From assembly GCF_003443875.1 (NCBI RefSeq), contig NZ_CP027482.1:2542001-2606000 (forward strand): 64,000 bases of DNA. The letters run 5' to 3'. Made by a program: the position numbers and the translations under genes. Positions 46,071 through 54,659 of this stretch are shown here, piece after piece (position 1 is the first letter of the stretch; each line of letters begins with the position of its first letter). Origin of the DNA: Aeromicrobium sp. A1-2. Its GTDB lineage: Bacteria; Actinomycetota; Actinomycetes; Propionibacteriales; Nocardioidaceae. The notes beneath the pieces are model-generated. The model did not search any database and had not been told where the DNA came from. It saw only the letters and a list, made by a program, of their open reading frames with translations.

Positions 46071-47510
46071 TCAGCTGACCCAGCGGGTGATCGGATCAAT
46101 CGCGAAGTAGACCACGAACAGCACGCTGACGATCCACATCAGCGGGTGCACGCTTCCGATCTTGCCCTTGACGATCTTGAGCAGCACGAAGGCGATGAAA
46201 CCGGCGCCGATACCTGCGGTGATCGAGTACGTGAACGGCATCAGGGCGATAGTCAGGAACGCCGGGATCGCGATCTCGTCGTCCTTCCAGTCGATCTCGG
46301 CGACCTGGGTCATCATCAGGAAGCCCACCAGTACGAGTGCCGGCACTGCTGCCTCGCTGGGGATGTGCGCGACGATCGGGGTGAAGATCGTCGCCAGCAG
46401 GAACAGCAGACCGGTCACGACCGAGGCCAGGCCGGTGCGGGCGCCGTCACCGACGCCGGAGGCGGACTCGATGTAGGACGTGTTGCTCGAGACACCGGCA
46501 GCGCCGCCTGCGGCAGCCGCGATCGAGTCGACGATCAGGATCCTCTGCGCGCCCTCCGGGGTGCCCTCGGAGTCGTTGAGACCCGCCTCGGCACCGATCG
46601 CCGTCATGGTGCCCATCGTGTCGAAGAAGTCTGCCAGCAGCAGGCTGAAGACCAGCAGCACGACCGTCACGAAGCCCACGCGCTCGAACGAGCCGAACAG
46701 CGAGAACTCGCCCAGCAGACCGAAGTCTGGCGTCTTGACGATCGAGTCCGGGATCGACGGGACATTGAGGTTCCAGCCCTTGGGGCTGGGCTCGCCGTCG
46801 ACCAGGCTCGGACCCGCATCGACGATGCGCTCCACGATGACCGCGATGACCGTGGTGACCGCGATGCCGATCAGGATCGCGCCGGGGACCCGGCGAGCGT
46901 GCAGGGCGATCATCAGCAGCAGACCGATGCAGAACACCAGCACCGGCCAGCCGGCGAGGCGTCCGTCAATGCCCATCCCGATGGGCGGAGCAGGTATCCC
47001 GGTCATCCGCACGAAGCCGGCGTCGACCAGCCCGATCAGGGCGATGAACAGCCCGATGCCGACCGCGATCGCGGTCTTGAGCTCGCGCGGCACGGCATCG
47101 AACACGGCCTTGCGGAAGCCCGTGAGGACGAGCAGCAAAATGATGAGCCCCTCGAGCACGACCAGGCCCATCGCGTCGGCCCAGGACATCTGTGAGGCCA
47201 CGGAGTAGGCGACGAAGGCGTTGAGCCCCAGTCCGGCGGCGAGCGCCAGCGGGAAATTGGCGACAACACCCATGAGGATCGTCATGACACCGGCCACGAG
47301 TGCGGTCGCAGCCGCGATCTTTGCCAGGTCCGGCTCGGATCCTCCCCCGAGGAACTGTCCGTCCCCGTCCTGGACGTAACCGAGGATCAGCGGGTTGAGC
47401 ACGATGATGTACGCCATCGTCAGGAAGGTCACGACACCGCCGCGCACCTCCTGGCCGATCGACGACCCGCGTTCGGTGATCTTGAAGTACTGCTCGAGCG
47501 TGCTGGTCAT
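46071..47510 (-). CDS. NCS2 family purine permease (AzgA-like)
   Basis: 479 residues, about 12-13 membrane segments. GGVVTFLTMAYIIVLNPLIL at the N-terminus, GLGLNAFVAYSVA and the DTMGTMTAIGAEAGL motif are hallmarks of the AzgA branch (adenine/guanine/hypoxanthine:H+ symport). SNTSYIESASGVGDGARTGLASVVTG is the other conserved loop. AGGAG lies 4 bases before the ATG. Confidence 0.93.
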   Translation of the reverse strand: MTSTLEQYFKITERGSSIGQEVRGGVVTFLTMAYIIVLNPLILGYVQDGDGQFLGGGSEPDLAKIAAATALVAGVMTILMGVVANFPLALAAGLGLNAFVAYSVASQMSWADAMGLVVLEGLIILLLVLTGFRKAVFDAVPRELKTAIAVGIGLFIALIGLVDAGFVRMTGIPAPPIGMGIDGRLAGWPVLVFCIGLLLMIALHARRVPGAILIGIAVTTVIAVIVERIVDAGPSLVDGEPSPKGWNLNVPSIPDSIVKTPDFGLLGEFSLFGSFERVGFVTVVLLVFSLLLADFFDTMGTMTAIGAEAGLNDSEGTPEGAQRILIVDSIAAAAGGAAGVSSNTSYIESASGVGDGARTGLASVVTGLLFLLATIFTPIVAHIPSEAAVPALVLVGFLMMTQVAEIDWKDDEIAIPAFLTIALMPFTYSITAGIGAGFIAFVLLKIVKGKIGSVHPLMWIVSVLFVVYFAIDPITRWVS

Positions 47511-47580
47511 GGCGCTCCTGGTCGGGGTGGGGGTGCAGTCGACAAGGGAGCATGCCAGACGCCGTACCCCGGGGTGACAG

Positions 47581-48588
47581 TCAGGTGCGCTTGGTCGCTG
47601 CGACAGCGATCGCCGCGAGCATCGCCATGACGGCGGCGGCCCAGAACCACGTGGCCCCGGCGAATCCGTCGCTGTCGCCCGGACTGCGCTGCGGCGGCGA
47701 CTGGATCGCTGCCGGATCCGTGGGCGACGCGCTCGGCTCGGTCGTCTCGGGGATCGTCAGCGGAAGTCGGATCAGCGCCGAGCGCTCCCCCTCGCTGCCG
47801 ATCAGAAAGGTTCGGTCGGACCGCTCGATCGTGATCGACTCCCCCTGAGGCTGGGACGGGAGCGGCTCGGACCCCACCGACCGCCAGGTCGAGGTGTCGA
47901 CGACGGACGCCGAGACGTAGGACCGCAGCAGCGCGTGTCGCCCGTCGGCAGTCATGCTCCCGTCGGTCACCAGCGACGGGGCACCCTCGTCGACGACCGT
48001 CGCGCGGTTGGCTCCGTCGGTCCGGAGTGTCGCCGGCAACGCGTAGATCGTTCCGGCCAGCAGCGCCTTGCTGACCAGCGACTTCGCGCCCGTGATGGGA
48101 TCGACCAGCAACGCCTCGACATTCGCCGGGCCGCCCTCGTACGTGACCGGATAGCGCTTGGCGGTGACACTGTGGTCCCCCGCGCCCGGCTCGGGCAGGG
48201 CATACAGCGCGACGTCGGTGCGCCGTTCGCGGTTGTCGCCCGTGTCGGCGATCCACAGGACGCCGCCAGGGCCCATCCCGATCGCCTCGGTGTCCTGCAG
48301 CGTCCCCCCGGAGATCGAGGTGGCGCCCACAACCTCACCCGTCGAGACCCGGACGGCGTAGACCGTCGGGGAGTTGTCGGAGTCGTTGATCGTGTACGCG
48401 AGGTCGTCGTCGGCTCGGCTCATCGCCAAACCGCTGGACTCCTGGACCCGCGGGTCGTCGATGTGGCTGACCACGACGGGATCGGTCTCGGCGCTCTCGG
48501 CGCGGCCCACCACGGAACTGACGAGGACGACGATCAGCAGGGCGATCAGCAGTCCCGGGATCAGGAGGCGTCGGTGGCGCGGATTCAT
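47581..48588 (-). CDS. Membrane protein with extracytoplasmic beta-propeller-like domain
   Basis: 335 residues. An N-terminal helix (about 8-27) and a C-terminal helix (about 312-330, ending in TKRT) flank an extracytoplasmic domain. The repeated pattern (VQESSGLAMS, DTEAIGMGPGGVLWIADTGDNRERR, VEALLVDP) resembles beta-propeller repeats of the SdiA-regulated/esterase-like type, with Asn-Asp-rich metal-binding turns. A Pro/Ser/Thr stalk (284-305) precedes the last helix. Function is unknown. It may be anchored at both ends or be a signal-peptide protein with a C-terminal anchor. Confidence 0.75.
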   Translation of the reverse strand: MNPRHRRLLIPGLLIALLIVVLVSSVVGRAESAETDPVVVSHIDDPRVQESSGLAMSRADDDLAYTINDSDNSPTVYAVRVSTGEVVGATSISGGTLQDTEAIGMGPGGVLWIADTGDNRERRTDVALYALPEPGAGDHSVTAKRYPVTYEGGPANVEALLVDPITGAKSLVSKALLAGTIYALPATLRTDGANRATVVDEGAPSLVTDGSMTADGRHALLRSYVSASVVDTSTWRSVGSEPLPSQPQGESITIERSDRTFLIGSEGERSALIRLPLTIPETTEPSASPTDPAAIQSPPQRSPGDSDGFAGATWFWAAAVMAMLAAIAVAATKRT

Positions 48589-48635
48589 GGGACTTCAGCA
48601 TGACAGCACGAGGAAGCCCCTCGGCGTCCGACGGG

Positions 48636-48641
48636 TAGGGT
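48636..48641 (+). promoter_or_regulatory. -10 box TAGGGT of the DUF2530 gene, leaderless configuration
   Basis: TAGGGT is followed by GGCCCT and the GTG at 48648. Confidence 0.5.
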
Positions 48642-48647
48642 GGCCCT

Positions 48648-49055
48648 GTGAGCGACAGCGACGAGTGGGTGATTCGCCAGGGCGACGGCCCCGAGACCAT
48701 CGAGCGCAAGATGGGTCATCGGGAGATCGCCCGGCTTGAGCGCGCAGCGCGTCGCCACGAGTTCGGCCGGCCCGAGCTGACCGAGCTCGAGATCGGCAGC
48801 ACGACACACCGCGTCGCGGAGGTCGAGCCGATGGACGTCGATGGTGTGCGCACCATGACGGTCGGCACGATCGTCTGGGGCGTCATCGCCGTCGGCCTAG
48901 TGCCGTTCCTCGGCACGCTGGACGAGAACGGCCGCACGTGGTGGCTGTGGACCGCTCTCGCGGGATTCGGACTCGGCCTGATCGGCATCGAGTACTGCCG
49001 CCGCCGGCGCAACGCCCTGCGCATGCAGCCGGGCCGCCGCCGCCGCGTCGACTGA
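48648..49055 (+). CDS. DUF2530 family membrane protein
   Basis: 135 residues. A charged N-terminal half is followed by VEPMDVDGVRTMTVGTIVW, a first helix, then GRTWWLWTALAGFGLGLIGIEYCRRRR, a combination I recognise as DUF2530 of actinobacteria (two helices, function unknown). The N-terminal 60 residues are longer than the bare domain. GTG 48648 is supported by a TAGGGT box six bases upstream. Confidence 0.8.
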   Translation: MSDSDEWVIRQGDGPETIERKMGHREIARLERAARRHEFGRPELTELEIGSTTHRVAEVEPMDVDGVRTMTVGTIVWGVIAVGLVPFLGTLDENGRTWWLWTALAGFGLGLIGIEYCRRRRNALRMQPGRRRRVD

Positions 49056-49082
49056 CCCCGTCGGCCGAAGTCCCACACCGAC

Positions 49083-50654
49083 TCAGTCCTGGTCGTCGTC
49101 CGACATGTGCAAGGTCGTGCGCAGCGGGACTTCCTTCATCAGCAGCGATGTCACGAGGCTGATTGCGGCGATACCGGCAGCGACCAGGAAGATCGTGCCG
49201 GTGGCGTCGCCGTACGCTCCTCGGACGACCTCGACGACCGGCGCCGGGAGATTCTTGAGGTCCAGCAAGGAGACCTCGCCTCCCGATGGCTTGATCCCCA
49301 GACCCGCGAGCTTGCTCGTGACATCGCTCTTGACCTGCGCCGCCAGGATGGCCCCGAGCACCGAGACGCCCACGGCGCCACCGAGCGACCGGAAGAATGC
49401 GACGACCGCGCTGGTCGCGCCCACCTCGGAGACGTCGACGGTGTTCTGCACCGCGAGGACGTAGTTCTGCAGCAGCATCCCCATGCCGAGACCGACGAAG
49501 GCGATGAACGCCATGGCGTGCCACTCCGGCGTCCGGTGGTCGATCGTGGCAAGGAGCCCCAGACCGAGGGTCAGCAGCACCGACCCCAGAACCAACCACC
49601 GCTTCCACAGCCCGGTCCTGGAGATCATCCGACCGGCCGTGATCGTGCCGATCAGCGAGCCGACCATCAGCGGGATGGTCAGCAGGCCGGCCTCGGTCGG
49701 CGTGCGGCCCCCCGCGATCTGGAAGTACTGACCGATGAACACCGAGCTGCCGAACATGCCGACCCCCACAGCGATGCTGCCGATGATCGCGAGTGCCGTG
49801 GTGCGCTCGCGGACGACCTTGAGCGGCACCATCGGTTCGGGGTGGCGCAGCTCGACCACGATGGCAAGACCCACCGCGACAGCGGTGCCGCCGAGATAGA
49901 CCGCCGACTGCCATGACATCCAGGCAAAGGAGTTGCCGGCGAACGATACCCAGATCAGCGGTAGGCTCGCGGCAATCGCGATGAGGATCGCGCCCCAGTA
50001 GTCGATCCGCACCGAGCGGCGGACCGTGGCGATGTGCAGGTACTTCTGCAGGATCACCAGACTGACCAGTGCGAGCGGGACGCAGACGTAGAAGGTCCAC
50101 CGCCAGCCCAGCCCCGGCGTGTCGACGATGACGCCGCCCAGCAGCGGTCCGCTGACTGTCGCAACAGCCATCGTGGCGCCCATGTATCCGCTGTAGCGAC
50201 CCCGCTCGCGCGGCGGGATGATCGAGCCGATGATCGACTGGGCATTCGCGGTCAGACCACCCATGCCGAGACCCTGGATGACCCGCATCGCGATGAGCTC
50301 GGGAACGTTCTGCGCCATGCCTGCCAAGACCGAGCCGATCACGAACACGATGATCGAGGTCTGCACGAGCAGCTTCTTGTTGTACAGGTCGGACAGCTTG
50401 CCCCACACCGGGGTCGAGACCGTCATCGCGAGCAACGAAGCCGTCACGACCCACGTGTACTGGGTCTGCGAACCGTTCAGGTCCCCGATGATCGTGGGCA
50501 GGGCGTTGGACACGATGGTCGAGCTGAGGATCGCGGTGAACAGGGCGGCGAGCAGCCCGAACAAGATCTCGAGGATCTCGCGGTGGGTCAGCTGGACGGG
50601 CGCGGCGACCGGCGGCTCGGGGCTGAGCTCACCCTTCGTGTCGGTTAGTTGCAT
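49083..50654 (-). CDS. MFS drug:H+ antiporter, DHA2 family (EmrB/QacA-like)
   Basis: 523 residues with about 14 membrane segments. LDxTIV-like motif region (AILSSTIVSNALPTI), motif A (GKLSDLYNKKLLVQ) and motif C-like region (GPLLGGVIVDTPGLGWRW) are visible. It is probably a multidrug exporter. ATG 50654 follows TATGGT by six bases, with TTGCGC as a possible -35; the longer frame to 50678 would begin upstream of this promoter. No TetR/MarR regulator is adjacent. Confidence 0.9.
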   Translation of the reverse strand: MQLTDTKGELSPEPPVAAPVQLTHREILEILFGLLAALFTAILSSTIVSNALPTIIGDLNGSQTQYTWVVTASLLAMTVSTPVWGKLSDLYNKKLLVQTSIIVFVIGSVLAGMAQNVPELIAMRVIQGLGMGGLTANAQSIIGSIIPPRERGRYSGYMGATMAVATVSGPLLGGVIVDTPGLGWRWTFYVCVPLALVSLVILQKYLHIATVRRSVRIDYWGAILIAIAASLPLIWVSFAGNSFAWMSWQSAVYLGGTAVAVGLAIVVELRHPEPMVPLKVVRERTTALAIIGSIAVGVGMFGSSVFIGQYFQIAGGRTPTEAGLLTIPLMVGSLIGTITAGRMISRTGLWKRWLVLGSVLLTLGLGLLATIDHRTPEWHAMAFIAFVGLGMGMLLQNYVLAVQNTVDVSEVGATSAVVAFFRSLGGAVGVSVLGAILAAQVKSDVTSKLAGLGIKPSGGEVSLLDLKNLPAPVVEVVRGAYGDATGTIFLVAAGIAAISLVTSLLMKEVPLRTTLHMSDDDQD

Positions 50655-50660
50655 GGTGCA

Positions 50661-50666
50661 ACCATA
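50661..50666 (-). promoter_or_regulatory. -10 box TATGGT of the DHA2 transporter gene, leaderless configuration
   Basis: TATGGT on the minus strand, six bases before the ATG at 50654, with TTGCGC about 17 bases further upstream. Confidence 0.5.
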
Positions 50667-50725
50667 GGAGCGAGACAAGACCCGCGCAAGCCGGGGCCGC
50701 GCTACGTGAGGCGACTCACGCCGAA

Positions 50726-51472
50726 CTAGAAGTTGTCGACCTCGTCGACGCCGACGGTGTCGAACACCGGCGGCGGAAGCTTCTGGATGCCGGTGGAGCG
50801 GCTGAGGCGTGCGCCGGAGTGGGCACCGCAGCCGTGATCCAACGAAACGATCTTGCCGTCGTCGTTAGCCATGCCGTTCGCGCACACGCCGAATCGCTCG
50901 GCCAGGGGGCCCGCCAGGCTGACCAGGAAGCCGCACGAGTGGCACACGCCTGACGCCTGCTGCGCAATGGCCGCCTCAGGTCCCTGCTCGCCGTCCTGCC
51001 AGCGATCGGCTGCCAGCTCGCGACCCTCGAAGGACAGCACCCACTCGCGGCCGAGTCCGACCTCGCGAGCGAAGAAGCGGTCGGGGGTCTGCTCATCGCC
51101 ATCGCCGGCCGACCACTCTGGCACGAGCCGGGCGTCGTCCTCATCCGGCGGCAGCACGTCACCGGGACTCAGATCGCCCGGCCGGATGCGCTCCCGGTAG
51201 GGGGTCCACGACGGGGCGGTGATGGCATCGTCGCCGGGAAGCAGGACGACGTCGTTGATCGTGATCTGCTCGCTGTCGGGCGCTCGCGACACGCTGACCG
51301 ACCAGTACCAGCCGTCGTAGCCGCGCTTGAGGCAGACGAAGTGGTGCGAGACCAGACGCTCGCCGTCCTCGACCGCGCGGACGTGCTCGCCAACGGTTCC
51401 GGCGTCCGCGGCCTCATCGGCTGCCGCGCGTGCGGCCTCGACTGCGGCGGAAAGCTGCTGATCCATGGGCAT
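50726..51472 (-). CDS. DUF3027 family protein
   Basis: 248 residues, soluble. VSHHFVCLKRGYDGWYWSVSVSRAP and LLPGDDAITAPSWTPYRERIRPGDLSPGD are the signature of actinobacterial DUF3027; the C-terminal part has Cys pairs (GVCHSCGF and VCANG, then DHGCGAHS) that look like a zinc site. Function is unknown. ATG 51472 follows a GACAAT box by six bases; an ATG six bases further in (51466) is the alternative. It is divergent from the MFS gene at 51533. Confidence 0.82.
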   Translation of the reverse strand: MPMDQQLSAAVEAARAAADEAADAGTVGEHVRAVEDGERLVSHHFVCLKRGYDGWYWSVSVSRAPDSEQITINDVVLLPGDDAITAPSWTPYRERIRPGDLSPGDVLPPDEDDARLVPEWSAGDGDEQTPDRFFAREVGLGREWVLSFEGRELAADRWQDGEQGPEAAIAQQASGVCHSCGFLVSLAGPLAERFGVCANGMANDDGKIVSLDHGCGAHSGARLSRSTGIQKLPPPVFDTVGVDEVDNF

Positions 51473-51532
51473 TGACCCATTGTCGCCCATGTCAGGGCGA
51501 GCGGAGGCCGCGGGGTGAGGCAGGATGGTGCC

Positions 51533-53023
51533 GTGGAGGAGTACGGAGATCAGGACGCGCGCGGACCAGATCCGACGCGCGCAGATCCCGCCAACGATCA
51601 GTCGCGGTTGACCCGCTCGGCGCAGGCCGCCGGCCGACTCTCCGGAGTCACGGCCCGCATGGTCGCCAAAGGAAGCACCTCGGCGTTCACGGCATCCCGA
51701 CGATTCACGCACTCCGGTGGCGCCGGGGAGAGCGGGCTGGCCCGGCTCCTCGAGCTCCACGCCTTCAACACCGCCGGTGACGCGGCGTTCGCGGTGTCGC
51801 TGGCCGGCACCCTCTTCTTCACGGTGCCGACCGGCGAGGCAACCGGCCAGGTCACGCTGTTCCTGGTGCTGACGATGCTGCCGTTCGCGGTCGTCGCTCC
51901 CCTGATCGGCCCCTTCCTCGACCGGTTCCGCCGGGGTCGACGCTGGGCGATCGGCGGAACCCTCGCGATCCGCGCCTTCTGCTGCTGGGTGCTCGCGGGC
52001 GCGATCTCCTCGGACGACCCACCACCCTCGTTCTACTTCGCTGCACTCGGCTGTCTCGTCGCGTCCAAGGCGTACGGCGTGACCCGTGCCTCCGCCGTAC
52101 CGCGGCTGCTGCCCGTCGAGTTCACCCTCGTCAAGGCCAACTCCCGCATCTCGCTGACCGGCACGGGCGCCGCCGCAATCTCAGCCCCGCTGGCCGTCGG
52201 CGCCGCGGCGATCGGCGCGGAGTGGGCCGTGCGCTACGCCGCGTTGCTGTTCGTCGTCGGTACGGTGCTCGCGATCCTGCTGCCCGCACAGGTCGACTCC
52301 AGTGAGGGCGAGGAACAGGTCGACCTGACCCGGATCGCGACGGGCGCCGCCAAACGAGGCATCAGCATCTCCCGCGACGTCGTCAACGGTCTGCGCAGCA
52401 ACTCGGGCCTGCGGCTGCTGTCAGGCTTCCTGACGATCTTCATGGCATTCACGCTGCGCGACCCCCCGGACTCGATGGGGTGGAGCGGCAACCCCACGAT
52501 CCTGCTGGGGCTCGTGATCGGCGGCGCCGGTGTCGGCAGCACCGTCGGCACGCTGCTCGCGTCACTGACCCGGTCCAGACGGCCCGGCCGTGTGGTCATC
52601 GCGGTCCTGGTGCTCGACGTCGCGGTCGTCGTGACGGTCGCGGTGTTCTTCACGTGGTGGACCGCGGTCGTCCTGGGTCTGACGGTCGGGTTGTGCCAGT
52701 CTCTCGGCAAGCTCAGCCTCGATGCCCTGATCCAGCGCGATGTCGCCGAACGGGTCCGCACCAGCATGTTCGCGCGGTCCGAGACGCTCCTGCAGCTGTC
52801 GTGGGTCATCGGCGGGCTGCTCGGCATCGGCTTGTTCACGATCGACGCGACGCCCCGCATCGGCCTGCTCGTGACCGCGGTGATCCTGGTGGCGTGGCTG
52901 TCGTTCGTGCTCAGCCGGGCGCGCCCGACCCAGGCGGTTGGACGTCCGCGCAGCGGCGCAGCGCAGCAGCGGGTCGTCGATCAGGATCCCGACCGCGACA
53001 CCGTCCCGCGCCAGGACCACTGA
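51533..53023 (+). CDS. Major facilitator superfamily transporter
   Basis: 496 residues. The first 80 are polar, and about 12 membrane helices follow, starting near AFNTAGDAAFAVSLAGTLFF. GPFLDRFRRGRRWAIG is a motif A-like loop. The family grouping (actinobacterial MFS next to DUF3027) is conserved in this phylum, but the substrate is unknown. GTG 51533 follows CAGGAT by six bases. The gene ends near a hairpin and converges with the cold-shock gene. Confidence 0.8.
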   Translation: MEEYGDQDARGPDPTRADPANDQSRLTRSAQAAGRLSGVTARMVAKGSTSAFTASRRFTHSGGAGESGLARLLELHAFNTAGDAAFAVSLAGTLFFTVPTGEATGQVTLFLVLTMLPFAVVAPLIGPFLDRFRRGRRWAIGGTLAIRAFCCWVLAGAISSDDPPPSFYFAALGCLVASKAYGVTRASAVPRLLPVEFTLVKANSRISLTGTGAAAISAPLAVGAAAIGAEWAVRYAALLFVVGTVLAILLPAQVDSSEGEEQVDLTRIATGAAKRGISISRDVVNGLRSNSGLRLLSGFLTIFMAFTLRDPPDSMGWSGNPTILLGLVIGGAGVGSTVGTLLASLTRSRRPGRVVIAVLVLDVAVVVTVAVFFTWWTAVVLGLTVGLCQSLGKLSLDALIQRDVAERVRTSMFARSETLLQLSWVIGGLLGIGLFTIDATPRIGLLVTAVILVAWLSFVLSRARPTQAVGRPRSGAAQQRVVDQDPDRDTVPRQDH

Positions 53024-53027
53024 CGAC

Positions 53028-53046
53028 CCGCGCGGGCTACGCGCGG
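53028..53046. terminator. Hairpin between convergent MFS and cold-shock genes
   Basis: CCGCGCG and CGCGCGG pair perfectly around a 5-base loop in the 30-bp gap between two converging genes. Confidence 0.5.
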
Positions 53047-53053
53047 ACGAGCC

Positions 53054-53449
53054 TCAGAGCTCGAGCTCGGTGGCGACGGCGCGCAAGACCTGTGCGGCCG
53101 ACTTGCCCTTCTTGCCATCGGGGTGCCGGCCGTGCCGGTAGCCCTCGCCGAGCGAGTCGAGCAGCCGGATCAGGTCCTCGACGATGACCGCCATGGTCTC
53201 GGGATCCTTGCGCCGGGCATGCGACTGCGAACGAGACACCGAGGCGACGGGCTCGAGCAGGCGTACCTGCAGGGCCTGGTCTCCACGACTGCCCTGGACG
53301 ATGCCGAACTCGACCCTGGCACCTGCCTTGAGCGTCGCGACTCCGGCGGGCAACGCGTCCGAGCGCACGTGGACGTCCGGGCCGTCCTCCTGGGTCAGGA
53401 AGCCGAATCCCTTGTCAGCGTCGTACCACTTCACTTTGCCCGTGGGCAT
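53054..53449 (-). CDS. Cold-shock domain protein with C-terminal extension
   Basis: 131 residues. The cold-shock domain (1-66) has MPTGKVKWYDADKGFGFLTQEDG with RNP1; RNP2 is DVHVRSDAL where the usual form is VFVHxSAL, so an aromatic RNA-stacking residue is missing. A basic linker and a 50-residue helical tail follow, as in other actinobacterial CspB-type proteins of about 127-131 residues. It probably binds single-stranded nucleic acid. GAGG lies 8 bases before the ATG. Confidence 0.88.
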   Translation of the reverse strand: MPTGKVKWYDADKGFGFLTQEDGPDVHVRSDALPAGVATLKAGARVEFGIVQGSRGDQALQVRLLEPVASVSRSQSHARRKDPETMAVIVEDLIRLLDSLGEGYRHGRHPDGKKGKSAAQVLRAVATELEL

Positions 53450-53491
53450 GGCGTCGTCCTCTGGTCGTCGTTGGCTGCTGCAGGGCTCAGC

Positions 53492-54505
53492 CTAGTCGGA
53501 CGACGGCGGCTTGGGCGCACGGTCCTCGAAGGTGACCTCGACGGACTGGAAACCCTTGTGCCGCTGGGACTTGGCGTAGGCGGAGTAGGCCTTCTGATCG
53601 GCCTCGGTGAGGATCACGTTGTCGGTGAACGGAGTCAGCAACGCCCGCGGGTAAAGATGCCGGCGGAGCACGACGTTGACCTCGAGGCCCAGGACCACCA
53701 TGATCGCTGCGATGTAGATGAACGCGAGCAGGCCCAGGACCAACGCGAAGGTCTGGTTGACCTCGTTGGCCTTGCCAATGACCTCCCGGACGTACGTGTT
53801 GCCGACGTACTGCAGCGCCTGCCAGAGGACTGCGGCCACGGCCGCCCCGGGGAAGACCGAGCGCCAACCGGCACGGCGCAGGCTGATGAGCCGGAACATC
53901 GCCGTGAAGATCGTGACGGTCAGGAAGAATCCCGCGATCCGCGACAACACTCCGATCGACGGCTGCATGTCGGTGCCGAGGGCGTCCGGGTTGGCGAGCA
54001 GCGCCGTGACGATGGCCAGGGACAGGATGCCCAGGCCGCCGATCGACAGGAAGACCAGGCTGCGGAAGCGCAGGAGGAATGGATTGGCGCGGCTGTTGCG
54101 TGGCACGGACCAGGCAATGTTCGCGGCATTCTGGGCCGCCTGGCCCAGCCCCATCGCGCCATAGATCGCGGCGATCGAGCCGACCACGATCGCCGAGGTC
54201 GAGCCCTGGAGGCCCTCCGGCTTGCCGAGCTCGGACCCGATGATCGGAAACTGGCTCAGCGCCGAGTTGAGCAACCGGTCCCGCAGATCTGGGTCGTTCT
54301 GGAGCAGGAACCCCAGGATCGATGTGCTCAGGAGCAACAGCGGGAAGATCGCGATGAACGCGTAGTAGGTCACTATCGCCGACAGATAGGCGCCCTGGTC
54401 GTCGAAGTACTTGTAGATCACCGCGAGCGGGAATCCGACGACCGGGTGCTCGCGCTGGAATGCGTCGATCCGACCAATCGGCCGCGGCCCGGAGGAGTTG
54501 CTCAT
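53492..54505 (-). CDS. YihY/BrkB family membrane protein
   Basis: 337 residues with six main helices. YLSAIVTYYAFIAIFPLLLL, GLGQAAQNAANIAW and LRRAGWRSVFPGAAVAAVLWQ are typical of YihY (formerly called ribonuclease BN by error). Function is unknown. A polar C-terminal tail of 50 residues extends beyond the membrane part. ATG 54505 gives the family N-terminus; the frame extends to 54628 with Arg/Ala-rich sequence that looks non-coding. 42 bp separate it from the cold-shock start. Confidence 0.88.
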   Translation of the reverse strand: MSNSSGPRPIGRIDAFQREHPVVGFPLAVIYKYFDDQGAYLSAIVTYYAFIAIFPLLLLSTSILGFLLQNDPDLRDRLLNSALSQFPIIGSELGKPEGLQGSTSAIVVGSIAAIYGAMGLGQAAQNAANIAWSVPRNSRANPFLLRFRSLVFLSIGGLGILSLAIVTALLANPDALGTDMQPSIGVLSRIAGFFLTVTIFTAMFRLISLRRAGWRSVFPGAAVAAVLWQALQYVGNTYVREVIGKANEVNQTFALVLGLLAFIYIAAIMVVLGLEVNVVLRRHLYPRALLTPFTDNVILTEADQKAYSAYAKSQRHKGFQSVEVTFEDRAPKPPSSD

Positions 54506-54607
54506 GGGCGCGACTGCCCGGGTGGGCGCGACGTCAGAGCCGACCCGGGCGCGTCGGAGCGCTGCTCGTAGGCGGTGTCCACGCGGCAAGCCTGCCACAG
54601 CAGGTCT

Positions 54608-54637
54608 GGACGCACCCGCGGACGCCACGCTGCGTCC
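54608..54637 (-). terminator. Weak hairpin after the acyl-CoA ligase gene
   Basis: GGACGCA and TGCGTCC pair over 16 bases, 23 bp after the ligase stop. The 154-bp gap between the ligase stop and the YihY start is otherwise GC-rich with no convincing gene. Confidence 0.3.
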
Positions 54638-54659
54638 CGGCCGGCTGGTCGGGGTGCCG

